From positions 62,001 through 126,000 of the forward strand of contig CAJUQQ010000001.1 of assembly GCA_910588175.1 (NCBI GenBank): a stretch of 64,000 nt of DNA, written 5' to 3'. Source of the stretch: an uncultured Oscillibacter sp. GTDB lineage: Bacteria > Bacillota > Clostridia > Oscillospirales > Oscillospiraceae. Numbering within the stretch: the first letter of the stretch is position 1; every line of letters starts with the position of its first letter. The notes under the pieces are model-generated. The model did not search any database, was not told the DNA's origin, and worked only from the letters and a program-made list of their open reading frames with translations. Made by a program: the position numbers and the translations under genes. Below, in pieces: positions 16,294-24,320 of this stretch.

Positions 16294-16512
16294 ATGTCCG
16301 CATTACTGGATCACAAAAAGCTCCGCAAGGAAATGAAAGAAAAGGACCTGAAGCAGGAAGAATTTGCGGAAAAGCTGGATATCAGCGACCGCCACTTGAG
16401 GAACCTGCGCTCCAAGGACACGAACGTTTCATCGTCCCTCCTGAAAAAGCTCAGCGAGGAGCTTCAGGTGCCGATGGACGATCTGCTGACCGCTGGGGAG
16501 GAGAGGAAATGA
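16294..16512 (+). CDS. Small XRE-type helix-turn-helix protein
   Basis: This 72-residue protein consists almost wholly of a helix-turn-helix (LKQEEFAEKLDISDRHLRNL, about residues 20-39). It is a likely DNA-binding regulator without an effector domain. Its ribosome site is embedded in an inverted repeat, suggesting self-control. Its stop overlaps the start of the next small gene as ATGA, so the two are made together. Confidence 0.8.
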   Translation: MSALLDHKKLRKEMKEKDLKQEEFAEKLDISDRHLRNLRSKDTNVSSSLLKKLSEELQVPMDDLLTAGEERK

Positions 16513-16769
16513 CCCGGGCGGTATACCGGCGGCTTCCGCTGGCGGAGCAGATGCGCTACCGCTGTCCCATGCATGTGGCGGAAATCCATGTGTTTCCCCA
16601 CTGCCATGGCGCGCCGGCCTATCCGGTCTGCCCGAGATGCGGGAGAACGATGGAGCGGGAATACATGGCCTTTTGTAGCCGCTGCGGACAAATGCTGGAC
16701 TGGAGGCGCTACCAGTACGCCAGAATTGTTTATGTATACGGAGAGGGGCGCAGCGTGCTGCTGAACTGA
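16509..16769 (+). CDS. Small zinc-ribbon-like protein
   Basis: This 86-residue basic protein has two CxxC knuckles (CPRCGRTMEREYMAFCSRCG, about residues 41-60), plus an earlier Cys-His pair (FPHCH). It probably binds one zinc ion. Translation is coupled to the XRE protein by a 4-base overlap. I do not recognise a named family; a nucleic-acid or protein-binding accessory to the XRE protein is possible but unproven. Confidence 0.65.
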   Translation: MTRAVYRRLPLAEQMRYRCPMHVAEIHVFPHCHGAPAYPVCPRCGRTMEREYMAFCSRCGQMLDWRRYQYARIVYVYGEGRSVLLN

Positions 16770-16797
16770 GGGGCGGAGATACCGGCCGGTTGGCCAT

Positions 16798-16832
16798 GGA
16801 AGCGCGGGTTTCGGCCCGCGCTTCCGCGTTTT
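16798..16832 (+). terminator. Terminator after zinc-ribbon gene
   Basis: GGAAGCGCGGG (16798-16808) pairs perfectly with CCCGCGCTTCC (16814-16824), followed by GCGTTTT. Confidence 0.8.
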
Positions 16833-16858
16833 CAGGGCGCCCGGCGCGAACAAAATGC

Positions 16859-16887
16859 TTGTATTATCAATATGCGGAGGATATAAT
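16859..16887 (+). promoter_or_regulatory. Promoter of araC-type regulator
   Basis: TTGTAT (16859-16864) and TATAAT (16882-16887) are spaced by 17 bases. Confidence 0.7.
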
Positions 16888-16962
16888 GAGAAGCAGGATA
16901 TTTCCGGAAGGCCGGAGCATCCGGGGATACGGGGCGGTATCCATAGGGAAGGGGAAGAAGCG

Positions 16963-17877
16963 ATGGAAGAGAGCTATGTTCTGCACCTGCAAAAGCAATA
17001 CCAAAAGTTTTCCGACTTCTATCTTTGCTACTGCGGCCACGCTCGCTGCGAACCTCTGCACAGCTACGGCCCCGCCGTCCGTCCCAACTATCTTCTGCAC
17101 TACATTCTCGACGGCAGCGGCATCTACCATGTGGAAGACCAGGATTTCCCCCTTCACAAGGGGGACGGCTTTTTAATTGAGCCCAACAAACAGACCTTCT
17201 ATCAGGCCAGCGAGGAGGACCCCTGGACCTATCTCTGGATTGGCTTTGACGGCGCCAAGTGCGAAAGCTGCCTGCACAGCCTGGGTCTGGGGAGCGACCG
17301 GCTGACCTTCCACTGTGAGGACGACGGGTCGCTGTTGAAGCTGGTGGATTCCATGCTCACGTACAACAAGTCCGACACCGAGGCGGATTTCATGCTTCAG
17401 TCCCTCCTGTGCCAGTTTTTTGCCCGCCTGGCAAAAGGCATTTCCTGGGGACCGGAGCGGCACTTGTCCAAGCGGGAGCGGGAGAATCTCTATATTCACC
17501 AAGCCATGGAGTACATCCGAAACAACTATGCCAACGGCATCACGGTGGCCGATATCGCGGGCTACGTGGCGCTGAACCGGAGCTACCTGTTTACCCTGTT
17601 CCGTCGAGTCCTGGGCGTTTCACCCCAGGAGTGCCTGACCCAGTTCCGCCTCACCCGGGCCAAGGAACAGCTGACGCTGACCGACGCGTCCGTGGCCAAC
17701 ATCGCCATGAGCTGCGGATATCAGGACCCCCAGGTGTTCTCCAAGGCCTTCAAGCAGCAGTTTGGAATTACACCGGTAAAGTACCGGAAATGGGACCGGG
17801 AGCGGGCTCTGCGCAGTCTGGAGCACATGGCGGAAGCGCCGGGGGAGGCCGTTTCGGAGGAAGACGCCCTTGGATAA
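16963..17877 (+). CDS. AraC-family transcriptional regulator with cupin domain
   Basis: This 304-residue regulator has an N-terminal cupin-like sensor (HYILDGSGIYHVEDQDFPLHKGDGFLI, in parts, about residues 46-72). The C-terminal AraC double helix-turn-helix includes VADIAGYVALNRSYLFTLFR and IAMSCGYQDPQVFSKAFKQQ. It is convergent with the alpha-galactosidase gene; such regulators typically activate alpha-galactoside use. ATG 16963 follows a GGGGAAG stretch. Confidence 0.88.
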   Translation: MEESYVLHLQKQYQKFSDFYLCYCGHARCEPLHSYGPAVRPNYLLHYILDGSGIYHVEDQDFPLHKGDGFLIEPNKQTFYQASEEDPWTYLWIGFDGAKCESCLHSLGLGSDRLTFHCEDDGSLLKLVDSMLTYNKSDTEADFMLQSLLCQFFARLAKGISWGPERHLSKRERENLYIHQAMEYIRNNYANGITVADIAGYVALNRSYLFTLFRRVLGVSPQECLTQFRLTRAKEQLTLTDASVANIAMSCGYQDPQVFSKAFKQQFGITPVKYRKWDRERALRSLEHMAEAPGEAVSEEDALG

Positions 17878-17885
17878 TATTATAA

Positions 17886-17922
17886 CGAGGCCGGGCCGCC
17901 CAATTCGGGCGGCCCGGCCTCG
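17886..17922. terminator. Strong bidirectional terminator between araC-type gene and alpha-galactosidase
   Basis: Perfect 16-bp GC-rich arms (17886-17901 and 17907-17922) with a 5-base loop lie between convergent genes. Confidence 0.85.
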
Positions 17923-17952
17923 TCTATAGGGGATTAGGAAAAGGGCGGAAGT

Positions 17953-20169
17953 TCACGCGTGCAGCACATAGATGTGAGAATCAAAGTCGCAGATGGGCCG
18001 CTCACTGGGCTGGCACTCTCCCGCGCCGCTGTCGGTGGTTATGAGGCCCAGGTTCATCAGCTCGTCGCCGTAATGGGACTCGCCGCCGTCCACACGGTAG
18101 CAGAGGTCCGGGTCCAAACCCTGGAGCCTTACCCGGCGGCAGGAGCCGTTGGTCTCGCTCAGCGTCCGGTACCAGCCCACCAGAGCGGTTTTCTTATCCG
18201 GGCTCACCGCCATCCAGGAAGTGAAGTTCCCGTCAAAGGGAGAGCGGAGGCGGTAGAAGTCGCCGAACTGGAGAACTTCCCGGTATTTCTTCATAAAGGC
18301 GATCTGCTGCCGGACCTGCTCCCGCTCCTCCGCGGTGAGCTTGTTCAAGTCCAGCTCATAGCCGAAGGTGCCGAAGTGCGCCACGTTGGCCCGGGTGGCC
18401 AGAGGCGTAATCCGCTTTACCTGGTGGTTGGGCACCGCCGACACGTGGGCCCCGATGGAGCTGATGGGGTAGCAGTAGGAAGTGCCGTACTGGATTTTCA
18501 GCCGCTCCACGGCGTCGGAGTCGTCGGAAGCCCAGCACTGGGGCGCGTAGTACAGCATACCGGGGTCGAACCGCCCGCCGCCGGAGGAACAGGACTCAAA
18601 GAGGACGTGGGGGAAGTTGGCGGTCAGCCGCTCATAGAGGCGGTAGACTCCCAGGATGTAGCGGTGGAACAGCTCTCCCTGCCGGTCCGGGGGCAGGACC
18701 TCGGAGAAGGGCTCTGAGATACTGCGGTTCATATCCCATTTAATATAGGAGATGTTGGCCTCGCTGAGGAGCTTCGCCATCTGGTCATAGATGCAGTCCA
18801 CCACTTCGGGCCGGGAGAAGTCCAGCACGTACTGGTTCCGGCCGTGGGACTCCCGGCGGCCCGGGACGTGGATGATCCAATCCGGGTGGGCCCGGTAAAG
18901 GTCGGAGTCCTTGTTGACCATCTCCGGCTCGAACCAGAGGCCGAACTGCATGCCCAGGTCGTTGATCCGCCGGGCCAGACTGGCGATGCCGCCGGGGAGG
19001 CGGTCCCGGTTGGGAGTCCAGTCCCCCAGGCCCGCGAAGTCGTTGCACCGGGCGCCGAACCAGCCGTCGTCCAGGACGAAGAGCTCCACGCCGTCCTTGT
19101 GGGCCGCCTCGGCGATGGCCACCAGCTTATCCTCGGTGAAGTCGAAGTAGGTGGCTTCCCAGTTGTTGATGAGAATGGGCCGGGGTTTGTCCCGCCACTG
19201 GCCCCGGGCCAGACGGCTGCGGTAGAGCTGGTGGAAAGTACGGCTCATGGCGTTCATCCCCTCGTGGGAGTAGACCATCACCGCCTCGGGGGTCTGGAAG
19301 GACTCCCCGGGGGCCAGCTTCCAGTCGAAGCCGAAGGGATTAATGCCCAGGGTGACCCGGGTGACATCCCAGGTGTCCACCTCCGCCTGGGCCAGGAAGT
19401 TGCCGGAGTAGACGAGGGAGAGGCCGATGACCTCGCCCTGATCCTCGTCCGTGCCGGGGCGGCGGAGCATGACAAAGGGGTTGTGGTTGTGGGAGGAGTT
19501 GCCCCGGGCGGACTCCACGGACTGGATGCCCTGCTCCAAACGCCGGACCTTCATCCAGCGTTCCCGGGACCAGGCCCCGGAGAAGTGGACAAACTCATAG
19601 TCGCGGTCGGGAAGGTCCAGGCAGAGGCTCATGGCGTGGGTGAGGTGGAGGTCCAGATCCCCCTCATTCACCAGCCGGGCGGAGCGGGCCAGCGCCGGCC
19701 GGTCCGCGAAGAGGGTGTAGTTCAGATCCAGGGAGACCCCCAGCAGCTCGTCCCGCAGGTGAACGGTGAGGGTTTCGGCCTCGCTGCCGGACTCGCAGTA
19801 GGTGGCGGGCAGACCCTCTAAGGCAGGCTTGCCAGGGGTGACGCTGTGAGACTGGACCACGAAGTCCGTGATCCGGCTGCCGTCGGGCTGGAGGATCTGC
19901 ACGGCGGGGTGGCGGTAGTCGGTGGAGCCGTAGGAGGGGTATTCCTGCCGGGTGTGCTCCAGGGAGAAGAGCTTGTTTCCCTCAAAAACCCAGGAGCTCA
20001 TGGGCCGGTGCTTCATCTCCAGCAGGTGGTCGAAGCTCTCCCGGTCCCGGATGGCCTTGCCGAAGTACAGCTGCCCCAGGGCCCCGTTGGGAAGCACCTT
20101 CATGATGTAGCTGATCTGACCGTTGGTCAGGTGAAAGGTTTTTGTGCTCTCGTGATAGGTGACGCTCAT
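17953..20169 (-). CDS. Alpha-galactosidase, GH36
   Basis: This 738-residue enzyme hydrolyses terminal alpha-1,6-galactose from raffinose-family sugars and melibiose. The beta-sandwich N-domain is followed by the catalytic barrel (from about residue 330). Catalytic residues are visible: nucleophile D479 in YIKWDMNRS and acid/base Asp at about 549 in WASDD. There is no signal peptide, so it acts in the cytoplasm on imported oligosaccharide. The transporter gene is 30 bases upstream in the same operon. Length equals the typical bacterial GH36 tetrameric form. Confidence 0.95.
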   Translation of the reverse strand: MSVTYHESTKTFHLTNGQISYIMKVLPNGALGQLYFGKAIRDRESFDHLLEMKHRPMSSWVFEGNKLFSLEHTRQEYPSYGSTDYRHPAVQILQPDGSRITDFVVQSHSVTPGKPALEGLPATYCESGSEAETLTVHLRDELLGVSLDLNYTLFADRPALARSARLVNEGDLDLHLTHAMSLCLDLPDRDYEFVHFSGAWSRERWMKVRRLEQGIQSVESARGNSSHNHNPFVMLRRPGTDEDQGEVIGLSLVYSGNFLAQAEVDTWDVTRVTLGINPFGFDWKLAPGESFQTPEAVMVYSHEGMNAMSRTFHQLYRSRLARGQWRDKPRPILINNWEATYFDFTEDKLVAIAEAAHKDGVELFVLDDGWFGARCNDFAGLGDWTPNRDRLPGGIASLARRINDLGMQFGLWFEPEMVNKDSDLYRAHPDWIIHVPGRRESHGRNQYVLDFSRPEVVDCIYDQMAKLLSEANISYIKWDMNRSISEPFSEVLPPDRQGELFHRYILGVYRLYERLTANFPHVLFESCSSGGGRFDPGMLYYAPQCWASDDSDAVERLKIQYGTSYCYPISSIGAHVSAVPNHQVKRITPLATRANVAHFGTFGYELDLNKLTAEEREQVRQQIAFMKKYREVLQFGDFYRLRSPFDGNFTSWMAVSPDKKTALVGWYRTLSETNGSCRRVRLQGLDPDLCYRVDGGESHYGDELMNLGLITTDSGAGECQPSERPICDFDSHIYVLHA

Positions 20170-20199
20170 GGGAAATCGCCTCCTTGTATGTTGTAGGGC

Positions 20200-21645
20200 T
20201 TACTTCTGGTCCTGCTTGGCGTGAAGGGCGTTGACGTCCTTGGTCAGCTGGTCCAGGCGCGCGCCCTTCAGCTTATACTGGGTCTTGTAGATCAGGAAGC
20301 TGAGGATGGCCAGGGCGATGGGCACGGCGAACATCAGGAAGCGGATGCCCATGATGGTTCCGGCGGACTGCGCGCCGGAGGCCTCGGGGTCGTAGCCGAT
20401 AATGTCCAGGCCCACGCCGGTAAGGGTGGCGGCCACGGCGGAGGCGGCTTTCATCAGGAAGGTTTGAGCGGAGCAGATGACAGACTCGTTGCGCTTGCCG
20501 AATTTCAGTTCGCCGTAGTCAATGACATCGGCGATGCAGCAGGTGGTAGTGCCCAGAGAGAGGCCGGAGCCAAAGAAGATGAAGGCGCAGGAGGCGATGA
20601 CGCCGGCGGTGCTGGAGGGAGCCGCGTAGCCCAGGGCGAACAGCAGGACCAGGCCGATGACGGGCAGGGCGCAGGCCAGGAGGTAGACCTTCTCACGCTC
20701 CATGTTCCTGGCAATTTTGGGGAAGAGGAACAGGCCGACCATCTCGGCGATGATGGCGTAACCGAAGATGGAGTACAGGTAGGCGTTGCCGCAGGCCTCT
20801 TTGAAGTAGAAGACGGCGAAAGCTTTGAGAATCTGAGTGCAGAGATTGAAGGTTAGCAGCAGGCCGATAAAGGCCACCAGCTGGTCGTTCTTGATGATAA
20901 TGGCGAAAGCTTCCTTCAGGCTGGTCTTTTCCGCCTTGCCTTCTCCGATGGTAGGCTTTTCCTTGACCACGGCGCAGGTGATGCCGATGCAGACGATGAA
21001 CAGCACCACGATGGCTATTGCGGCGTAGGTGAAGCCGGTGACGGAGATGTTCAACACCTGACCATTGTCCTGGGTCTGCATGACGGTCTGGTCTCCGGCC
21101 ATTTCGTTGAAGTAGTTGATGAGGTTCAGGCCGAAGGTGCACACCAGGAAGCCGCCGATGGAGGCGAAGATGCGGGGGACAACGGAGATGGACTCCCGCT
21201 CCCGGGGGTCGCTGGAGAGGTTGGGCAGCCAGGACCAGTAGGGCACGTCCATGATGGTGTAGGTCATGCCGTAGAGAATGTACATCACGGATACGTAGAC
21301 CATCAGGGTTCCCTTGTCGGTGATGCCGAAGTTGGTGAACAGCAGGATGAAGAACACAGAGTTGACCAGAGTGCCGATGATGAGCCAGATGCGGAATTTG
21401 CCGTACCGGGTGTGGGTGTTGTCCACGATCATGCCCATCATGGGGTCATTGACGGCATCCCAGATACGGGCCACGCCCAGAAGAACGCCTACGAACGTCG
21501 CGCTGAGGCCCAGAGTATCCGTCATGTAGAGCATCAGGAACGCGCCGACCAGGTTGCAGATTGCGTCCTTGCCGATGGCGCCTATGCCGAAGGCATACTT
21601 CTGGCTGGCAGGAAGCCGTTTTGTCTGGGTGTCCGGGGTTGTCAT
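20200..21645 (-). CDS. GPH-family sugar:cation symporter
   Basis: This 481-residue, roughly twelve-helix transporter is of the glycoside-pentoside-hexuronide family. It shows the conserved start SQKYAFGIGAIGKDAICNLV and the loop DAVNDPMMGMIVDNTHTRYGK (in parts, about residues 63-83). ATG 21645 is chosen because AAGGAGG lies seven bases upstream; an ATG 18 bases earlier sits over that ribosome site. Its partner is alpha-galactosidase, so melibiose or raffinose-type sugars are the likely cargo. Confidence 0.92.
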   Translation of the reverse strand: MTTPDTQTKRLPASQKYAFGIGAIGKDAICNLVGAFLMLYMTDTLGLSATFVGVLLGVARIWDAVNDPMMGMIVDNTHTRYGKFRIWLIIGTLVNSVFFILLFTNFGITDKGTLMVYVSVMYILYGMTYTIMDVPYWSWLPNLSSDPRERESISVVPRIFASIGGFLVCTFGLNLINYFNEMAGDQTVMQTQDNGQVLNISVTGFTYAAIAIVVLFIVCIGITCAVVKEKPTIGEGKAEKTSLKEAFAIIIKNDQLVAFIGLLLTFNLCTQILKAFAVFYFKEACGNAYLYSIFGYAIIAEMVGLFLFPKIARNMEREKVYLLACALPVIGLVLLFALGYAAPSSTAGVIASCAFIFFGSGLSLGTTTCCIADVIDYGELKFGKRNESVICSAQTFLMKAASAVAATLTGVGLDIIGYDPEASGAQSAGTIMGIRFLMFAVPIALAILSFLIYKTQYKLKGARLDQLTKDVNALHAKQDQK

Positions 21646-21663
21646 TGTGGGTTCCTCCTTCAT

Positions 21664-22094
21664 TCTCGTACATACTTTGTGAATCGGCGGGGGCCCTCCG
21701 TCTTTCTATATCTGATTTTAACAGAAGAACAGGAGAAATGTGATGGATAAATGTTGGAAACAACAGTACATATGTTATTTTGCATGAGCGCCTGTCAAAA
21801 AATATAAGCTGAAATTGTATATTATGACGTTGGTAATTCCGGAACTATTCAACATAAATGTCAGAATTTGAATATAACTGCTTAAATTTTCCAAAAATCA
21901 AACCGAGGAAAATGTTGACTGTAGTGTCTTCAAAAACAGTGAAAATGTTAAATAGATTTTTGCTTTTCTACTTTTTTCTGAATGCAACACGCTTACGAGA
22001 TATATTTGGTTATATTAACTGAAAATTATAGATTTTTTATGCAATATAGATAAAAGCGGGCGGACGGCTCCGGAAACTTTGCCCAATTTGAATC
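21664..22094. other. AT-rich intergenic region without recognisable gene
   Basis: About 430 bases, clearly AT-richer than the flanks, hold no credible reading frame. The right-hand promoter at 22095 and the divergent start of the sugar transporter bound it. The promoter of the transporter operon should lie here, but I could not identify convincing boxes. Confidence 0.6.
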
Positions 22095-22123
22095 TTGTCA
22101 AACGGCGTGGGTAAGGGTATACT
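22095..22123 (+). promoter_or_regulatory. Promoter of orphan small-protein gene
   Basis: TTGTCA (22095-22100) and TATACT (22118-22123) are spaced by 17 bases. A leader of about 85 bases follows, with a small hairpin GGGAG/CTCCC near 22176-22193. I could not match the leader to a known riboswitch. Confidence 0.75.
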
Positions 22124-22215
22124 GATGCCAATCTCTGGGGGATACGAAACCAGGGAGGTCCAGACAACCAGAAGGCGGGAGAAGATGTTCTCCCATGAAG
22201 TTAGGAGGTATTTCC

Positions 22216-22407
22216 ATGTTTCAGAAATTTTTTGATGAAGCCGGCGCCCTTTGCTATGGCAGCCTGATGCTCACTTCTAATATGAATAAAACCGAGGTGG
22301 AGCACAGCTTTGATCACCTGCGCAAGCAGGAGGCCGCCCGCCGGAACCGGCGCACGGGCAGCAGCGGTATGTTCTTTCGCAAGAGCCGGGTTTACCGCCA
22401 CGCCTGA
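22216..22407 (+). CDS. Orphan 63-residue protein with basic tail
   Basis: ATG 22216 follows TTAGGAGG; an ATG 21 bases earlier has no ribosome site. The protein begins MFQKFFDEAG, has a hydrophobic patch and ends in a strongly basic tail (RKQEAARRNRRTGSSG). It has its own promoter, leader and terminator, so it is a real monocistronic gene rather than chance. I do not recognise a family. RNA binding or antimicrobial-like activity would be guesses. Confidence 0.65.
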   Translation: MFQKFFDEAGALCYGSLMLTSNMNKTEVEHSFDHLRKQEAARRNRRTGSSGMFFRKSRVYRHA

Positions 22408-22465
22408 ACGAAGGAAAGCAGATGCGTGCCTGGACAGTGGCCAGGCGGGCGTTCAGCGTAAAGGA

Positions 22466-22503
22466 AAAGGGAGAGGGAAACGAGATCGTTTCCCTCTCCC
22501 TTT
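22466..22503 (+). terminator. Terminator of orphan small gene
   Basis: Perfect 17-bp arms (22466-22482 and 22487-22503) with a 4-base loop are followed by TGTTGT. Confidence 0.85.
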
Positions 22504-22507
22504 GTTG

Positions 22508-22747
22508 TAAAAGGAAAACCACGGGCTATATCCGTGAAACCCAAAAGGCTATGACTATGAGTGGAAATGATAAACCTCCAACGATATAATAGGAGATGGT
22601 CTGCCGACTACATCTGAAAGTATCAAAGGAAGAGTATCAATGTTAGAGAAAAAAGAAGAAACAGGCAGCTTGGCGCATACACGGTGGAACTGTGAGTACC
22701 ATATAGTCTGTGCGCCCAAATACTGCAAAACTGCAGACAGATTATAA
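22508..22747 (+). mobile_element. IS200/IS605-type remnant
   Basis: A left-end-like hairpin (AAACCACGG...CCGTGAAA) is followed by the usual short spacer and a transposase frame truncated at 35 codons (22640-22747). The frame contains SLAHTRWNCEYHIVCAPKY, the N-terminus of TnpA. The HUH motif, catalytic Tyr and right end are missing, so it is dead. It lies directly behind a terminator, a common landing place for this family. Confidence 0.8.
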
Positions 22748-23165
22748 AGGGGCGAATGAACTTGTGGTGGATGCCGAGTTGCTGGGCGGTTTTTTCAAAC
22801 AAAGTTCCCTGTTTTGACTTTCTGCGTCTGGGATTGCATTACTACCGTCGCAGTGTGCGTCTGTTGCTGTTTTTTGTGTAGAGGCTCGCGTGACTATCTT
22901 CATCGCAAACAAGCCGCTTCCAGTTGTGGGTAACGGGGTTTCTTGTAACCATCCACCGCGTTGTACTACTCAACCGTTCCCCAGCCAGGCTTCGTTTCCC
23001 GCCTGTAAACTTCTGTTCTCTTCATTTTTCGCCATCCTATTTGACTTTTTTGGCTCGTGATAAAAAGTAAATGAGATAGAACTGTTCCGTGCTCTGTCGG
23101 GTGGGTTCGTGTTTTCATATTTCAATATTACAACCTGCGGGACTCTCCTCCAGCTCAGGTAATGA
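22748..23165. other. Intergenic region without recognisable gene
   Basis: About 420 bases between the IS remnant and the FIST promoter have stops in all frames. I see no structured RNA or repeat; it may be decayed sequence. Confidence 0.5.
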
Positions 23166-23194
23166 TTGACATAGCCGCAATTTTTCAGTATAAT
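23166..23194 (+). promoter_or_regulatory. Consensus promoter of FIST/chemoreceptor pair
   Basis: TTGACA (23166-23171) and TATAAT (23189-23194) are spaced by 17 bases, a perfect sigma-A consensus. Confidence 0.9.
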
Positions 23195-23221
23195 AAAAAA
23201 CTATGATATGCGGAAGCGATA

Positions 23222-24307
23222 ATGCAAGAATTATGGAGAGGAGATACCGGTGTGAGGCAGTTTATCGGCATGAGCCCAAGAGGAAATCTGGCGGAGGCGA
23301 TCAGCGGGCTACGAAATCCCCAGTTTATTATGCTGCTTTCCAATAACTCTCAATTTGAGGCCCACGTAAAGGAGCTGGAGAAGCGGTTTCCCGGCGTTCC
23401 CAGTATCGGCTGCATTGGCATGAGCTATCAGACCAGCGTTGTGGAAAACGGGGTCAGCGTCATCGCTTTTTACGACGGCGTTACCGCCGCAGCCAACGTG
23501 CTGGAGGAGGTATCCGCCATGCCGGTGAAGTACATCCAGCGGTTGGAGCGGGATGTACAGGCCGTTGGCGGCTCCGGTCGGGATACGGTGTGCATCGACT
23601 TTTGTACCGGAAACGACGCCTGCGTCCTGACAACCATTTACACTGCTCTGCGTCAGCGGGGGATCTCCTTAGTGGGCGGTACCGGAGGCGAGGGCAGGGT
23701 GTCCGCCAACGGAAGAATTTATCAAGACGCCGTGGCCTATGCCATGGTGCGGAACCAGAACGGCCGGGTGAAGACCTATAAGGAGAATATCTATCATCAG
23801 CTGGGGGACTACCGGTTCATTGCCTCCGACACGGACCGGGCCAATTACATACTGGGCTCTCTCAACGGAAAGCCCGCCAAGCAGGTCTACAAAAGCATTC
23901 TCCACGTAACGGACGAGGAGATTTTGACCCGAACTTTCCAGAACCCCTTCGGCAAGGTCAACGGAGACGACACCTGCATCATCTCAATCAAAGAGGTCAA
24001 CGGCAACGCCCTGGCCTGCTTCCGGCAGGTGAACGACTCCGATGTCCTGATTCTCCTGGAACTGGGAGATTATCAGGCCATTACACGGGATACGATCCGG
24101 CAGATCACCCAGGAGTTCCCCAAGCGTTCGGCGGTGTTCTCGGTAAACTGCCTGTTCCGCTACAAGCTCTTTACCGAGCGGGGATATATGCAGACCTACC
24201 TGCGGGAGATGGCCACCTTGGGCTGCCACGCCGGCGTGGTGGGCTATGGGGAGCATTACAACAACCGCTTTGTTAATCAATCCATGACCTGCGTGGTCTT
24301 TGAGTAA
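23222..24307 (+). CDS. FIST-domain sensory protein
   Basis: This 361-residue protein has FIST N and C domains, thought to bind small ligands such as amino acids. Typical stretches are GVPSIGCIGMSYQTSVVENGVSVIAF (in parts, about residues 58-84), ISLVGGTGGEG and the C-terminal ATLGCHAGVVGYGEHYNN. There is no signal peptide or membrane helix, so it is cytoplasmic. ATG 23222 has a weak GGAAG; GTG 23252 has a better AGGAG eight bases upstream and may be the true start. The chemoreceptor gene follows within 14 bases. Confidence 0.85.
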   Translation: MQELWRGDTGVRQFIGMSPRGNLAEAISGLRNPQFIMLLSNNSQFEAHVKELEKRFPGVPSIGCIGMSYQTSVVENGVSVIAFYDGVTAAANVLEEVSAMPVKYIQRLERDVQAVGGSGRDTVCIDFCTGNDACVLTTIYTALRQRGISLVGGTGGEGRVSANGRIYQDAVAYAMVRNQNGRVKTYKENIYHQLGDYRFIASDTDRANYILGSLNGKPAKQVYKSILHVTDEEILTRTFQNPFGKVNGDDTCIISIKEVNGNALACFRQVNDSDVLILLELGDYQAITRDTIRQITQEFPKRSAVFSVNCLFRYKLFTERGYMQTYLREMATLGCHAGVVGYGEHYNNRFVNQSMTCVVFE

Positions 24308-24320
24308 GGGGGATTCGGAA

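Noticed and set aside
16509..16769. Classical toxin-antitoxin assignment for the XRE/zinc-ribbon pair
   Set aside because: The zinc-ribbon protein shows no toxin-family motif, so only the pairing is reported.
22124..22215. Known riboswitch in the leader of the orphan small gene
   Set aside because: I compared it by eye with c-di-GMP, guanidine, PreQ1 and TPP consensus elements and found no convincing match.
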